From NCBI RefSeq assembly GCF_038396675.1, contig NC_088921.1:69366001-69430000 (forward strand): a stretch of 64,000 nucleotides of DNA, given 5' to 3'. A program made the translations under genes and the position numbers. Of the stretch, positions 1 to 12,156 are shown in pieces (within the stretch, counting starts at the first letter, position 1; each line of letters opens with the position of its first letter). The stretch comes from Hydra vulgaris (lineage: Eukaryota; Cnidaria; Hydrozoa; Anthoathecata; Hydridae). The notes beneath the pieces were generated by a model. It searched no databases. It worked only from the letters and a program-made list of their open reading frames with translations, and was not told the origin of the DNA.

Positions 1-40
1 ATATATATATATATATATATAAATATATATATATATAATT
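1..40. repeat. (TA)n microsatellite at window edge
   Basis: Nearly pure TA dinucleotide tract truncated by the window start. Confidence 0.9.
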
Positions 41-879
41 TTTAATTTATAAAAATAAATTTATATTGTCAATTTTATAGATCATTGACATATAAATGAG
101 ATTGAGAAAATACCAATATCCAATACTTACAATGACGACACTTTTCCTTAAAGGGCGGAAAGCAAAACCAATAATTCTAAGGTATTAATTGTTGTTTACA
201 TGCTTTTAAAACACTAATACCTTTAGGCCATCGCACTAACTGCCTTTGATTTGGAGCTCCTTCAACCCACACTAAGGGATTGTCAGCTCTTCTTCAACTG
301 ACCCTTCCAGCCGCTGCTCTACACCAAGACATATTTATTTTACTATAATCGAAGCTATAATATCATAATTATGGCATAATAAAGTTAACTATAAGACTTC
401 TGGACATAAAAAGTTTTATATCATAATAAAAACAAATATAAAAGAGTTCTAGACATAAAAAGAAATTTTTCTCCTAATTATTTATATAAATAAGCTAGTT
501 TATAGATCTATATTTCAAGTTCAGAAAAAAACTAAATTTTTTCATCATTGTGCAGTAATGGGAAATATTGATAAACCTCTTTTTTCATTCAAACAAACAC
601 ATTTCCTTTGAAAATCTGCACAACTTAATGTTCTTTGGACAACTTTATTAAAATGTTTGGGGCGGAAACAATGATATATTAAGCTGCATTGATGGAGCCA
701 GAGTATCAAAGACATTGTCTAAATATTTAGTAATAATAACATTACATTGAAAGGTACCATAATTGTTCTTAGCCTTTATAAAAGCAATATAAGAGTTGTG
801 GAGCAAAAAACGACTATCTTTTCTGTTAGCTGAAATATTAGTTTACTGAAATTAAAGTTTTTTTAGGTAATTTTCCAAA
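41..879. other. AT-rich stretch, no gene seen
   Basis: No credible open frame or RNA gene. It lies 3' of the EnSpm-type transposase relic and may include that element's 3' region, but I could not place an element end. Confidence 0.5.
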
Positions 880-2317
880 TCAATGTTGATACTCAGATTG
901 TCGTTTAGAAACTTGAGACACTGGATTGGTAGAATTCTGTATGTTTCTTTTCATTCTTCGAAGAAAGTTCTCAAATGGAAAACATGATATTCTGTTAAGA
1001 GAACATGAATGATTACAAGTATTTTCAACTAAGTACAAAAGATTATGTACATTATAGACTGTAAATGTATTGCCATATATACGTTTAGCTTCATTCACAA
1101 AATACTTTAGTAAATCACTTGCATAATCTAAATATGGGACACGTAGATGGTCATCATCTTCTAATAATATGGTCATTGCAATACTTAGGACCAAAAAATG
1201 TCCATACAACTTTTTTGATACTATACCTCTTAATGCAACTAGACCAGTATATAATAAAAATTGTTGAAATTCTGTCGCTTTCTGTCTACCCAAGGCATTT
1301 AAACTTCTAGGTTGCCAAGCAAACTCACTTGGTATATATCTGTTATTACTTACCAATACTTGAGATAACTCTGAAATTTGAGCAGCAGATATTTTCCTGC
1401 CTGATCCTTTTTTAAGATAATTTAAGATGTAATTTAAGATAATAACCAGAATGAGGGAATATACACTTTAAAAAAGCTATGGAATGTGCATCACAAACAA
1501 AAGATTTAATCTCTTTGCTGGTCTCCATTGAACATAATTCCAGTGCGCCTTTACTCATTCCATTCATTAACAAAATCTAATAAATATTCATTATTAATGT
1601 CTGGTTTATGATCACCATAAAAGATAGCAACAACAAATATATTAGAAATATCAAAGCTTGCAGGAATTGGCCACATCTGCATACTTGATGATTTAAAAAG
1701 AGGAATTCCATCAATATTTATTGACAACTTGATAACATTACTAACATTTTTTTTACTTAGAACCCTTTTAATTCCTGTAAATATTCCATGATAAGCATAA
1801 CCCCCTTCATATTATCTTTCTACTGGTAATTTTCTTGGTGTTTTTAAAAGAGTTCTTGCATCTTTAGGAAGAGGACAACCATTTTCACAAAGGATAGATA
1901 AAAGTTCATTAACAGATGAATAATTCCAACGATTTCTAGTTGCACATTGAGCAAGCTTTTTATCTAATGATGATTCGCATTTCACCCTCATTAGAGTTAT
2001 CACTACTGTAACAATCTGTAAAACATCAGAACCATCACTACTATAATATTATTACTATCAGATTCACTACTGTTCGGATAATAATCATCAGTTAAGTAAG
2101 CATTATCGCATAAAAAAATATTGTCTGACATTATTCACTGAATATAAGTCATCAAATGAAGATTAAGAGTTGTAGAACCAAGCGATGTTGATTTTTCTGT
2201 AAGAAGAGAAAAATCAATAACATGTTGATCAACTAATGTCTTATCCTCACTTGACAAATCTAAAAGTGCATTTATTTTTCTATTGATACCTTTCCATTTT
2301 TTTACATTGCATGCCAT
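880..2317 (-). pseudogene. EnSpm/CACTA-type transposase relic (TNP2-like, DUF4218-like C-terminus)
   Basis: DNA-transposon transposase, broken into several frames. The last open piece (880-1356, 158 codons) reads PSEFAWQPRSL, then KATEFQQFLLYTG, a YNVH motif and FPFENFL, the order typical of the C-terminal domain of EnSpm/CACTA transposases found in animals and plants. Upstream on the same strand, out-of-frame pieces read SINIDGIPLFKSSS, QMWPIPA and FYGDHKP (about 1580-1740) and LPKDARTLLKTPR (1812-2003), all expected in that order in this family. A first Met at 2317 opens a 60-codon N-terminal piece. Multiple stops and frameshifts mean it is not functional. The family is recognised from memory of its motifs; exact subfamily is not resolved. 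Confidence 0.75.
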
Positions 2318-3188
2318 TTAAAAAAACACTGAATTTCAGACGTGAGTTATGCCGATTCTTGAAATAACACCACGTTACATTAGATGCCAGGTTTATAATA
2401 GATAATAGGTGATAACGGCAAATTTTGTTTTTTTATGAATATTTACAAGATATATATTTGAAGTTTAGTTGCTATTTTGGAACTACTATTTAAAAAAATT
2501 TCAAGGTTCATTTCTAATCCGAGAACGGACGAACGACGTTTGGACGTACAATGTGCGTACATTGTACGTGCTTGTGCCCGCTGGGAAGTATACTATGTAT
2601 TATATAGTATACTTTGCTTGGACATGTATTGAAAATTTTCAAGGTTTGATTTGTATGCATTAAATGCGTGTACATACAGTTGTTGTAATTGTGTTGTAAT
2701 ACAATATATATAATATGCACACAAATTTATTGCATACAAATTGTATATAATATATGGTTAAATGATTATATTATATTGTAATATATTTTATAGTTTATAT
2801 TACCTATATTATAAAAACTTAGTTGAAATATTTTTGTATTTTGTATCACATTTGCGTCTCATAAAAAAAAAGGTCCTTCATTTATAAGATATTCGTAAGA
2901 CTTTCAGATCTTGGTAAGGGGAATTCTCAGGCCCCATCTCCTCCCATGGATCCGTCAATGTCTGTTACTGCAATTTTGTTATCTAAAGCCGCGACAGGAT
3001 CTACATTGCCCCAAGATTTAAAAGCTATTCATTTGTTTTATAGCAGGTTTTTGAAACGCACTGTCATTATTTGACATAAAATAAAAGCAAAATATTATGG
3101 TTTCATAACTTAAAATTATTTAAAATTTAGTAAATTTAGTTACTGATTGTTATAAAAAAGTTAAAAATTATTTCTAAGTTATTCGTAA
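2318..3188. other. Non-coding stretch with two short palindromes
   Basis: No gene seen. It contains palindromes at 2544-2569 and 2586-2614 and a less AT-rich patch at about 2900-3020 that I cannot assign. Confidence 0.4.
2544..2614. repeat. Pair of perfect short palindromes
   Basis: ACGTACAATGT (2544-2554) is followed by a 4-nt spacer and its exact reverse complement (2559-2569). AAGTATACTAT (2586-2596) is followed by a 7-nt spacer and its exact complement (2604-2614). They lie just upstream of the EnSpm-type relic and could be subterminal sequence of that element; this link is inference. Confidence 0.6.
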
Positions 3189-3270
3189 GGTAGAGTGGCC
3201 GAGCGGTCTAAGGCGCTGGTTTAAGGCACCAGTCACTTCGGTGGCGCGAGTTCGAATCTCGCCTCTATCA
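3189..3270 (+). tRNA. tRNA-Leu (anticodon AAG)
   Basis: An 82-nt type II tRNA. The acceptor stem GGTAGAG pairs with CTCTATC (one G-U), with discriminator A at 3270. The D-arm is GGC...GGC, the anticodon stem CTGGT/ACCAG holds a 7-nt loop TTAAGGC giving anticodon AAG (codon CUU, leucine). A long variable arm CACTTCGGTG and a T-arm GCGAG-TTCGAAT-CTCGC follow. A-box and B-box promoter sequences are intact. TTTTT at 3273-3277 is a good RNA polymerase III terminator. No intron. All stems pair, so it looks functional; it stands alone among repeats. Confidence 0.95.
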
Positions 3271-3272
3271 CA

Positions 3273-3277
3273 TTTTT
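3273..3277 (+). terminator. Pol III T-run terminator of tRNA-Leu
   Basis: Five T residues three bases after the tRNA 3' end. Confidence 0.8.
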
Positions 3278-3904
3278 ACAAAAAAAAATTGTTCATGGTA
3301 AGTTAAGGTTTTTAAATTACCTTTGTGATTACCTTTTTAAATTACCTTTTACCTTACCTTTTACACACAAAAAAAAGTTAATGATAAGTATAGGTTTTTA
3401 TATTTGCGATTCGTTTGATATTTAAATTCAAAGTTTAATATTGATTTATTGGTTGTTGCAGTTTTATAGCAATAGAGGCGTAAAATCAATTGAATCATTT
3501 ATTATTTCAAGTTTATTCATTTATTTTGTAACTCTTATAAGAGTTTTTCTTATAATTAACATTAGTATATATTAGCATATATACTAATGTTAACTTTTAT
3601 CATTTCTTTCAGAGTTATTTAAAGTTTAATTAAACATTTAATTAAATGCACAATTTTGAAATTTTTACCTGCTATCGAATTATTTCAGCCTGGTGCAATA
3701 ATAAATTTTTTTGTTTAATTGGTTTACACATAGTTTTAAAAAGAATAGTTTGGAAACACAGGCCGTTTTTAAGAGTTTTGATTGTTAAGTTGAAAATCAT
3801 GTAGTCCGCGCGAATAAGGTGCAAAACAAACTTTTAGGATAGCTGAAAGTCGAGAAGATTTGAATTATTTTGAGCCCATTTTTGAGTTGCATCATGAAGA
3901 GCTG
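3278..3904. other. AT-rich stretch, no gene seen
   Basis: Contains short repeats of TTACCTTT near 3310-3365 and nothing else recognisable. Confidence 0.5.
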
Positions 3905-3955
3905 TACCGGATTAACCATTAAGCACACTAAGCAGTGCTTTGGGCACCGCATGGA
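3905..3955 (+). repeat. hAT-like terminal sequence (left)
   Basis: CCGGATTAACCATTAAGCAC followed by ACTAAGCAGTGCTTTGGGCACC resembles the start of hAT elements of the type CAGGGCCGGATTAA. A matching inverted end lies at 6815-6850. Whether the two belong to one element is not certain. Confidence 0.4.
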
Positions 3956-4794
3956 ACGGGGCACCACGACGAGCAACTACAAATTTTTTGCAATTACTAA
4001 ATTACTGCAACTGCATGAACGGTCTTAGCAACGGGTTGTTTATGTCTAACTTTTGAGTTGATAGACATTTGGCTTACCTTCACGTTGGTGTCTATTGTTA
4101 AAAATAATAAATAGGTAATTTCATTATTGAAAATCACTGCTTTTAATCATTCACTAAAAGCCAAGGCAAATTATTTTGCCAAATATACAATTTGCTTTAT
4201 CTCAATTTGATTTTTTGTCTTTAGCGCTGTTTATTGCATGATTTAACTATAAATATTTTGGAATCATGATGTATCAGCATAAATTATTTTGTAAAAGTTA
4301 ACTAGAGTTAATAATATTTAACAACTACTACTCTGGTAAATCACAACAGCTTTTCTCTGAAGGTACATTGATTTCCACTTTTTGTATGTAATGTTTTTCT
4401 TATTTACTTATTCGTTACATTTTTTATTTTAGATTTATCAGATGATGTATTTATTTGGTATAGAAGAACAAAATATTGTAAAGTTTTGTGAATTTTTTTA
4501 AAACATTTACTAATAATTTTTTTAAAGAAATAATATTGAAGTTTGCAAAAAAGGGTTTACAACGTTTTTTTTTTAATTTTTCTCTGTTAGCAGTATGTTT
4601 ATTATTAGAATTGCAGGTTTTTAATTTTTTTAATATTTGCTAAGTTAATTTTTTTTCAAACATCTCCTAGCTGATATATATATATTTTTAAAGTCACAAG
4701 ATTACTGTATGATTTATTTTAAATGACAGTTTGTTATATATAAAAATTATTTGTGCGTGCTATTTAGAGTAGAATAAAAATTATATAGGAAAGA

Positions 4795-5187
4795 TCACAA
4801 TCTTCAAGACGCGTTTAAGATTTTTTGTTACTATTTTCGATTAAAACAAAGTTTAGAAATTGGAAATGTTAATAGACAAGTTAATCGTCGCAGAAATGAA
4901 AGAGATAGGCTTAGGCGAGATGAAATTAATAATCGACAAAATGCTAGAAATGCTGCTAGATGCGAAAGAATGCATTGTATTGCAAGAAATAATACTATTC
5001 CAAATTATAATTATTTAGGAGAAATGAATTATATTTGTCAGCATTGTGGTGCTAAGAAATTTCCTGATAAAACACATTTTTTATGTTGCCATAATGGAAC
5101 GGTAGTTTTGTCGCAACCTTCACCATTTCCACAAGATTTATTTAAAGGAAACTATGCAGATGGAAATGCCAATCTGAATTTTTTTTA
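4795..5187 (+). pseudogene. Helitron-like helicase-transposase, N-terminal fragment
   Basis: A single frame of about 130 codons stays open from about 4795 to a stop at 5188 and becomes clearly protein-like from about 4860. It has an Arg/Asn-rich lead (RRRNERDRLRRDE) followed by LGEMNYICQHCGAKKF, CCHNGTVVL and PFPQDLF. This is the short cysteine-containing segment that precedes the Helitron-like N-terminal domain in animal Helitron (Pif1-type helicase) proteins. The Rep and helicase domains are absent, so this is a fragment, possibly captured inside the surrounding hAT-like element. An ordinary host zinc-finger is less likely given the motif order. Confidence 0.55.
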
Positions 5188-5189
5188 AA

Positions 5190-6040
5190 AATGTTAGAAA
5201 ATGCAAGGCCTGACTTTCTTTGGCTTCTTTTAAAGCTAATGTAGTTCAACCGACTGATCTCAAAATATAACTGGATTGCGGATTCTATTGCTTTTTCCGA
5301 AAAAAGTTGAAGTCAAAATTGGCCTCCCAAGATGGCAGCGATTTTAATTTCTAGCGGTGAAACCGATACACATTTTATATGGCTTATCAAATTACAAAAG
5401 AAAATAACTAAATACTAATAAATTTGTAAAAAATAGAAGAAAACAAATGAATTTTTAAAATATTAGAGAAAAAAAAATATCTTTTTGAATAATTGAATTT
5501 ATTATTAAATGGCATTAGTGAAATTTACAAATTTACTTTTATGTATAATTTATGTACCTTTTAGTTCTTATTTACCCAATGCTGTATGCAAGAAGGTTAA
5601 TAACATAACAGTATGGTAAGTAGCAATCGTGTCTTCCTACAATTTTATATTCTCATTTTTTTGTAGCAAAGTACCATATTTTACAAATGCTGCATGAACT
5701 ATTAACTAAGCGCTGTGAGTACGCAAAAACTCAGAGGTTCCTTCTAGAATTATATTATACTTGAATGCTATTATTGCATAAATTATTTGATTAAAATATT
5801 CTAAAGTGTCACTTATACTAGTACAAAAAACCAAACATTTTTTGAATTATGGTTATTTAAAACAACTTTTAAAACAAATATAAAGCAAATAATCATTTCT
5901 TATAACTTAAAGGATAATCACTCAACACAATTGAAGATACAAATGAGTGTAAAAATACATTAGTTTAAAAAAAGTGTATTGATTAAATCTTTAATATAGA
6001 AATATTCAAAACATTACCTCTTCTTTGAAATATCTCCTTA
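5190..6040. other. No gene seen
   Basis: AT-rich sequence downstream of the Helitron-like fragment; frames are broken every few tens of codons. Confidence 0.5.
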
Positions 6041-6044
6041 ACTA

Positions 6045-6141
<97 letters not shown>
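6041..6141. repeat. (TA)n microsatellite, about 100 bp
   Basis: Uninterrupted TA tract; open frames across it are artefacts of the repeat. Confidence 0.95.
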
Positions 6142-6142
<1 letters not shown>

Positions 6143-6185
6143 TGTATACCTCCTGTTAGGTATTATGGTTGCATAATATAGAATT

Positions 6186-6310
6186 TTAAAGCCCTCCTTT
6201 TTTGGGGCTGGGGGGGCTAACATTTTGGGGTTTTTGTTGTTCCCAGTCTCCAATCACCGCAATTTTTTGCATAGCACCCTCATTCCTCATATATATGAAC
6301 ATACTTAAAT
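6186..6310 (+). repeat. Fragment of the 12.2-kb MITE family
   Basis: The sequence GTTCCCAGTCTCCAATCACC GCAATTTTTT and its surroundings align with the interior of the MITE at 12157-12539 in the same orientation, with many differences. It is an old, truncated relative. Confidence 0.5.
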
Positions 6311-7361
6311 ATGGAGATTTCTTCATGTTTCAGAGATGCTTAGCTCAAACATTAAAAAAAGTTGTCTACGGCCTTGAATTAAAGTTCATGTTATAAAAAA
6401 TATAACAAGAATTTAGTTTTAGTTTTTCGTCAATTTAAAGCATGATGAAGTGTTATTATTTTGTGTCAGTAAATAAAAACGTATTGAGTTGAACTTAGGA
6501 ATGTTAAGGAAAATGGTTTTGCCTTACACTTATATGACTTATGTCAGTTGTAAATTACTCAAATAATTAGTAAATTATTTTACCTCCTCATACATTTTAT
6601 GTTAATTTTATAGATGGTTTAATTTTTCCAATTTAAAGGCGTTTTTCTAAAAGGGTATTAGTTAAGGTTTCGCAGCTTTAAATTGTGGAAAACAGTCACT
6701 ATAAATTGATTATGTAACAGACTGACCATAACCCGTATTAAGAATTGTTTTCTGCTAGTAAATATTAATATTGCACAGCAACTTGCACTTACCTGCTGTT
6801 GCATGGCTATGTTCTTAGGCCCCATAAATATGTTAATCCGGCCCTGAAAACGAGCTTGATTCTATTTTTGCAGGTATTGATCAGGATTTGTTAAATGATT
6901 AATTGTTAAACGTTGGTAATTATTATATTGGTTTATTATGTATAGTTTTTGTTCGTTAATTTTTCTCTGTTAAGTCTTCTTATTTTTAATATTTATCAAG
7001 TCTTCGAACGTTTTAAAAGATATTCGAAAAACTAAAATATTTGAAGAAATTCTTGATCTTAAAGATTTTCAAATATATTTAGAAAGAAGTATTGCAAATC
7101 TGTTTCATGAGATAATTGTTTTGAGTTCATACAAAATTATTTTTAAGCTTATGTGATTAATTTTGATAAAAACACAGCATATCAGATTATAAAACCGGTT
7201 ATATATTTATTTTATGAAAAAAAAAAATTTTAATATATATTTTTGAGAGTATATGAAATAAGCAACTATCAGGGAGAGTTAAGGTTTAAAATTTCTGATC
7301 GTGATGTTTTCAAGTGAGAATGTTTTCTCAAAAATCTTAATATTTAGATACATATAAAGAT
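6311..7361. other. No gene seen
   Basis: AT-rich. It includes the hAT-like end TTAATCCGGCCCTGA near 6834-6848 and nothing else assignable. Confidence 0.5.
6815..6850 (-). repeat. hAT-like terminal sequence (right)
   Basis: Read on the minus strand it starts TCAGGGCCGGATTAAC, matching the GCCGGATTAAC end consensus shared with the 3905 end in inverted orientation. Confidence 0.4.
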
Positions 7362-7650
7362 CAGGGGTGGATATAGCATTTTTTGTCTTTGAGATAGCTA
7401 ACTTCTAGACATGGAGCATGCTCCAAACATTTGTTTATACTGATGTCAAAAAGAATGCTTTGCAAAAACTTGCAATGATTGGAGCTTGAGAACAACAAAA
7501 AGATCAAAATTTTTGTTCCTATGCCCCAATCATGAGAGCAACAAGTTGGTAAAATATTTTTGTACTATTCTCAACTAGATTTATATTCATCGATAAATTT
7601 AAAATTTCATAGTAAAATATTTTAGCATTCAAAAATTAAGACCTTATAAA
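7362..7650 (-). mobile_element. MITE copy, one end lost
   Basis: It starts CAGGGGTGGATATAGC and continues TTTGAGATAGCTAACTTC, matching the right end and interior of the MITE at 12157-12539 in inverted orientation for about 280 bp. The other terminal repeat is missing and divergence is substantial, so it is an old truncated copy. Confidence 0.6.
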
Positions 7651-8334
7651 GTGTGAACTCTCGCTTAAAGAGAAATATTTATTATAATAAATATATTACA
7701 GCATATTTTATTATAAAGCAGACAATAAGATTTATAAAACACTTATAAATTTCACAAGTAGAATACTTAGAAATTTAAAAAAATTTGAAAGTCATTAAGA
7801 AAAAACATCTTTTAATCTTGTTTAATAGGAGAAAATTTGAACTCACTTTAAACTGTTTTGGATTGTCGCCTGCAATAGTTCAGCCGTACTTTTGGTATTT
7901 CTAAGCCTGGTATAAAATGTAAGGTTAAAAAATTGATTAAACTAAAGAGTTTGTCAGTCCTCGAGGAACAATTGGACAAATAAGAATTATGTAATTTCCT
8001 TTTTATGTTCTTCATCGGATGATGAATAACTCTTTCTACACTTTTTTGACATGTTCATCATGATCTGTGTCAAGATTTGAGGTGTCTTTGCTTGTTTTAA
8101 ATTTTGAAAAGCTTTTCATGATTTGCTAATTATGTAAAAAATAATATAGGGGAGGTAGGGGAGCATTGGGCACTTTTTTACATAAATGCTAATAAAACTA
8201 TTATTTTTTATTACAATCAAAATTTTAATTCAAATATATCTAGCACACATATTTGGCACTAATTGTTGCTAAGAAGAGTTTTAGTTTTATAATTATTCGC
8301 AAAATTACAAAAGATTTTTGAACACATGTCAAAA

Positions 8335-8369
8335 TGCCCAAACCTCCCGGTGGTTAGGAGGTTTGGGCA
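8335..8369. repeat. Subterminal inverted repeat of the pogo-like element
   Basis: TGCCCAAACCTCC (8335-8347) and its exact reverse complement (8357-8369) form a 13-bp hairpin with a 9-nt loop. Related single motifs occur at 8158-8172, 10750-10762, 10775-10789, 11117-11130 and 11134-11148. Confidence 0.85.
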
Positions 8370-9016
8370 CTGTATTTAATATGTACGATATTGTTTTAAT
8401 ATACTACTATGCTTAAGTATTATATAGCATTGCTATAAAAAAATGTAATACAAACATTTTTTATCATAGACTTTACAAAAATTTAAACAATGTCACTTGT
8501 GATCAATACTGCACGATGTCGGACTTAATAAGACTTATCTTAAATTTGATATGACCCAAAGAGGCTTGTCAAATTTATATTTTAAGCTGCCACGTTTTAT
8601 CCATGTTGTTAGTGTAGGCAATTTTGTCTTTATATCCTCCAGGGGGACGCTGGCTACGTCCTCGATGTCAGGAAACATAAACGTATTTCATATCTTAGTC
8701 ACTTTCATGAATTTGACAGTTGCCGTGGAGTGAATAACCTCTTCGGCTATTCCAACATAATGATAAGCAGTTTTTTTGGCGTCAAATTTAACCAAAATAA
8801 AGTTATTGACCTGGAAATTTCTTTCTAGAACAATCACATCGTCTACACCATATCTTCCTCCGATGAATCGATTTCAACAAGGTTTATTTCAGAAACGGAA
8901 ACATTTTCTATTTTATCATCACTGCTAATCTTTCTGCTTTGCTTGTTTTTAGAGCATTTTCGATTTTTGTTGAGCTCTTTGATCTTATTTCTTCTTTGTC
9001 TTTCTTTTTCTTCCAT

Positions 9017-10471
9017 TTATATAAGTCTTTTCTTGGGTGTGTCTGTCAATATTCTAGTTGTTCCTTTCTTTCGTTTTATGCCATTCAATTTCCTAAGGCC
9101 GGCTTTCGGATATGGTCTTACTAAATCAGGTGTTACATTGACAGTGCCCCTAGTCTGACTTTTAGATAGAGATTCCAGTTGAGATGGCCCAGTGACTTTT
9201 ACATTTGAACTTGTACGATCATCTAAACTTAGATTTTCTTTTGTTGAAGGCTGTTCCATGATAGGTTGGTCTGAAATCGATTTTTCTGTAGCAACATTGT
9301 TCTCTTCCGGCAAGCAGCGATCAGTTATAGAAGAACAGACAAAATCTTCATCAGAAAAAATGTTTGAATTGAATGACCAAATGCCAGGTTTTTTAAATTC
9401 CGTTTGAATACTTTGCAACTCGAATACAAGGCTTTTGCTGCTAATTTTAGGATTTTATAAATTGTTACCGTTTTACCAGGATCGCTTACCATCCAATCTG
9501 TTGCAACAGTGCTATAATAAGTTTTGAGCGGTCCATAGACAGTCAGGTCTAAGGGTTGCAGTTTATGGCTTCAGTGCGGTGAGAAAGTCATTAAAACAAT
9601 GCCTGATTCTTTACAAAAATCAAGAACTGGTACTGAAATATGGCTCTTACGATTGTCCAACAGCAATAGAACTGGCGAGGAAGGCGTTGGCTTTGCGTGT
9701 TTTTGCAAAATGATGTATATGTTTTAAAAGATATGGTGTTGTCATCCACCCTGAAGGGTGTGCTGCTCCATCTAAACCAACAGGTGCATCATTTAGCATA
9801 TATGTTTTGAAATTTACCTTTGGGATTATGAAAAAGGGTGGTATTGAGTTACCCAATGCATTAATACCGCAGCAAACCGTTACAAGTGTCCCTCTTTCAG
9901 CAGACGTTTCTTGCCCAACTTGCTTAGTGCCTCTGAGAGCAATCACTTTCTGGGTTCGTTGTACTGTTGGTAATCCAGTTTCGTCTATATTGTAAATAGA
10001 CTCAGGGCCGAAGCAATGTCGTTCATATACAGTTTTGAGATTTTCAAAAAAATCTCCAACATTTTTCTTATTGAAATTTGTGGCACTTGAGAGACTGGTA
10101 GCTTCTGGTGTCCTTATCAAAAGCTGAGGTTGTCTTTTAAAAAATCCCCTTAGTCAATCTTTGGATGCAAGTTTCTTTTCTGTCCAGTTGTCTGGTATTT
10201 TTTAAATAATGGCAGTGGTGTATTTGTAAACTAATTTGCGTGCTTTAAGCTTTGACATTTCATGGTTTAGTTTAAACAATGTTACAAGATATTCTGAAAT
10301 TTTTTCTTCTTCAACTTTCGTGAAAATTTGGGATGATATAAATTTAGAAGAAATATCTTTCACAACGCCACCCTGTTTTATGTATCTTTGAAGGTTAGAC
10401 TTGGGTATATCGTATTTAATCGGAGCAGTTTTAATTTTTCCTCCCTTAGAAACCTCTTTTAATGCGCGCAA
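9017..10471 (-). pseudogene. Pogo/Tigger-type transposase relic (CENP-B-like HTH plus DDE domain)
   Basis: Transposase of the surrounding element, readable in order on the minus strand. 10471-10202 gives an N-terminal helix-turn-helix start (KYDIPKSNLQRYIK). 10120-9647 gives the DDE domain with the first acid in YNIDETGLP and the segment HPSGWMTTPYLLKHI. After a frameshift near 9675 the second acid appears in LLLLDNRKSH and the third in LQPLDLTVYGPLK, with a TGA stop between them near 9568. 9418-9017 gives the usual C-terminal tail beginning GIWSFNSNIFSDEDF. All three catalytic acids are still visible, but at least one frameshift and one stop make it inactive. Confidence 0.85.
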
Positions 10472-10690
10472 ATTTAGGGATTTTTTAATTCGGGAATCTT
10501 TAGGGATTTTTAATTAGGGAAATCAATTTTCAAATTTAATCAAATTTAATTCAAATTTAAATCAAAATTAAATCAAATTTAATTAGGGAAATTAGGGGAT
10601 TTTTAATTAAGGATTTTTAATTAGGGAATCTTTAGGGATTTTTAATTAGGGAAAATTAGGGAATCTTTAAAGATTTCACGTCATTTATTT
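10470..10690. repeat. Internal imperfect tandem repeat in pogo-like element
   Basis: Repeated blocks of GGGATTTTTAATTAGGGAA with intervening AAATTTAATC-type blocks, immediately upstream of the transposase start. Copies are irregular. Confidence 0.7.
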
Positions 10691-11159
10691 TTCTTTTTAA
10701 ATGAAAACGGCATTGTCCTGAAAAGAAGTGATTAACCATTCAATACAAATGCCCAAACCTCCCTCCTACCTGCGTGCCCAATGCTCCCCATAATCTCACT
10801 TTTCAAATAGATTTGAATAAGTTTATTTTTATCAAATGTTGAATCCTAATTGCCAGGAAAATATTATGTTCATTAAACGCGAAAGAAGAAGTTAACACAG
10901 TTACTTACACTTTCTTGCAGATTTCTTTGTTATCTTTTTTCAAATCACAAAGAAAATATTTACTTTTGTACGCAACAAACCGTTAAGCGCATGTAACTTG
11001 ACAACCAAGTGAAATTACAGCTGACACTTTTGATGAGCGGTGTTGCCAGTTATAAAACTATAGTGCTATGGTAGAAAACAAAAGATATCTAGAATAGATT
11101 GTGAGAAATGAAGGGGTGCCCAAATCTCCCGACTGCCCAATGCTCCCCTACCTCTTCTA

Positions 11160-11369
11160 CTGTGTGAATTTTTTTCTCAGAAATAACTAAAAATTCTCCC
11201 ATGAAAAAGTTATTTTAAATAAAAATATATTAGCACTAAAATAATTAAACATTGATTTTTATCATTGAATTATTAATTTAAGTGTAATGATACACCAATT
11301 GTTAGCAATCAAAGTTTGAACTTTATAAACTACCATATAAATGTAATGTTCTACCCTGCAGATCTTGTG

Positions 11370-11436
<67 letters not shown>

Positions 11437-12151
11437 AAACACTTGGGTGGTATGGAATTTCTAATAGTTAATATTAGGGATTAGAACAGTTTTTTTTTAA
11501 TGGGATGCTCTTCCTGGCATTAACTGGTGTTATATCTTTATATCATCCAATTGAAATTCCTAAGATGTTTTACGTTCTTCTATCTTTTTTTTATAAAATT
11601 TTCTAATTGACAAACACAATAAGGAAGCCAGTAACATAAATTCACATTGGCAATCCACATCAAGGTCATTGCAGGGAAATATGGTTCAAAAATGCATAGA
11701 AGTGATGCAAGTGCTACATGAGTTATCTTATATTGTTAAGTCCAACCACGAAGTATTTCAAATATTTCAGTTTAAAAATTTTGAATTTGATTGGCAGAGC
11801 TTGACGAAACGTATTCATTTGCCTTTTAATCAATATCATTAACATCAACAGTAGCTAAATATGAATCTTTAATTGAAAAATTGTCCGGATCTGAACTAAA
11901 ATTACTACTTCCTTGTTTATCCATTATTCTGGCAAAGCACAGTAACTGTGGGTAAACGTGTATTTATTTATTTATTTAAATAAAAACTTGATGTCTGGAT
12001 ATCATGTAATTTTACTAAAATGCTAAAACAAAGCATCTTCATCTTTAGATTTAAAGATGAAGATATTTTGTTTATAAACAAAACATCTTCCTGCTGAAGT
12101 AGCTGCTTGATGTCATTTGCTTTCATGTCACATTTTATGATACATTTTAAT
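11160..12151. other. No gene seen; contains a (TA)n tract
   Basis: AT-rich sequence with a TA microsatellite at 11371-11434 and no credible reading frame. Confidence 0.5.
11371..11434. repeat. (TA)n microsatellite
   Basis: About 64 bp of TA. Confidence 0.95.
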
Positions 12152-12156
12152 ATACT

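Larger units (their letters stand above)
8149..11157 (-). mobile_element. Pogo-like (Tc1/mariner superfamily) DNA transposon, complete ends
   Basis: The element is bounded by TA dinucleotides (8147-8148 and 11158-11159). Its inverted ends share GAGGTAGGGGAGCATTGGGC with only the first three outer bases differing (GGG against GAA). The transposase relic inside runs on the minus strand. A TA target and a pogo-type transposase fit the Tc1/mariner superfamily. Extra copies of the GCCCAA..CTCCC motif lie inside both ends. The element is about 3.0 kb and dead because its gene is broken. Confidence 0.85.

Noticed and set aside
9192..9407. 71-codon plus-strand frame
   Set aside because: Shadow of the pogo-like transposase C-terminal tail on the minus strand.
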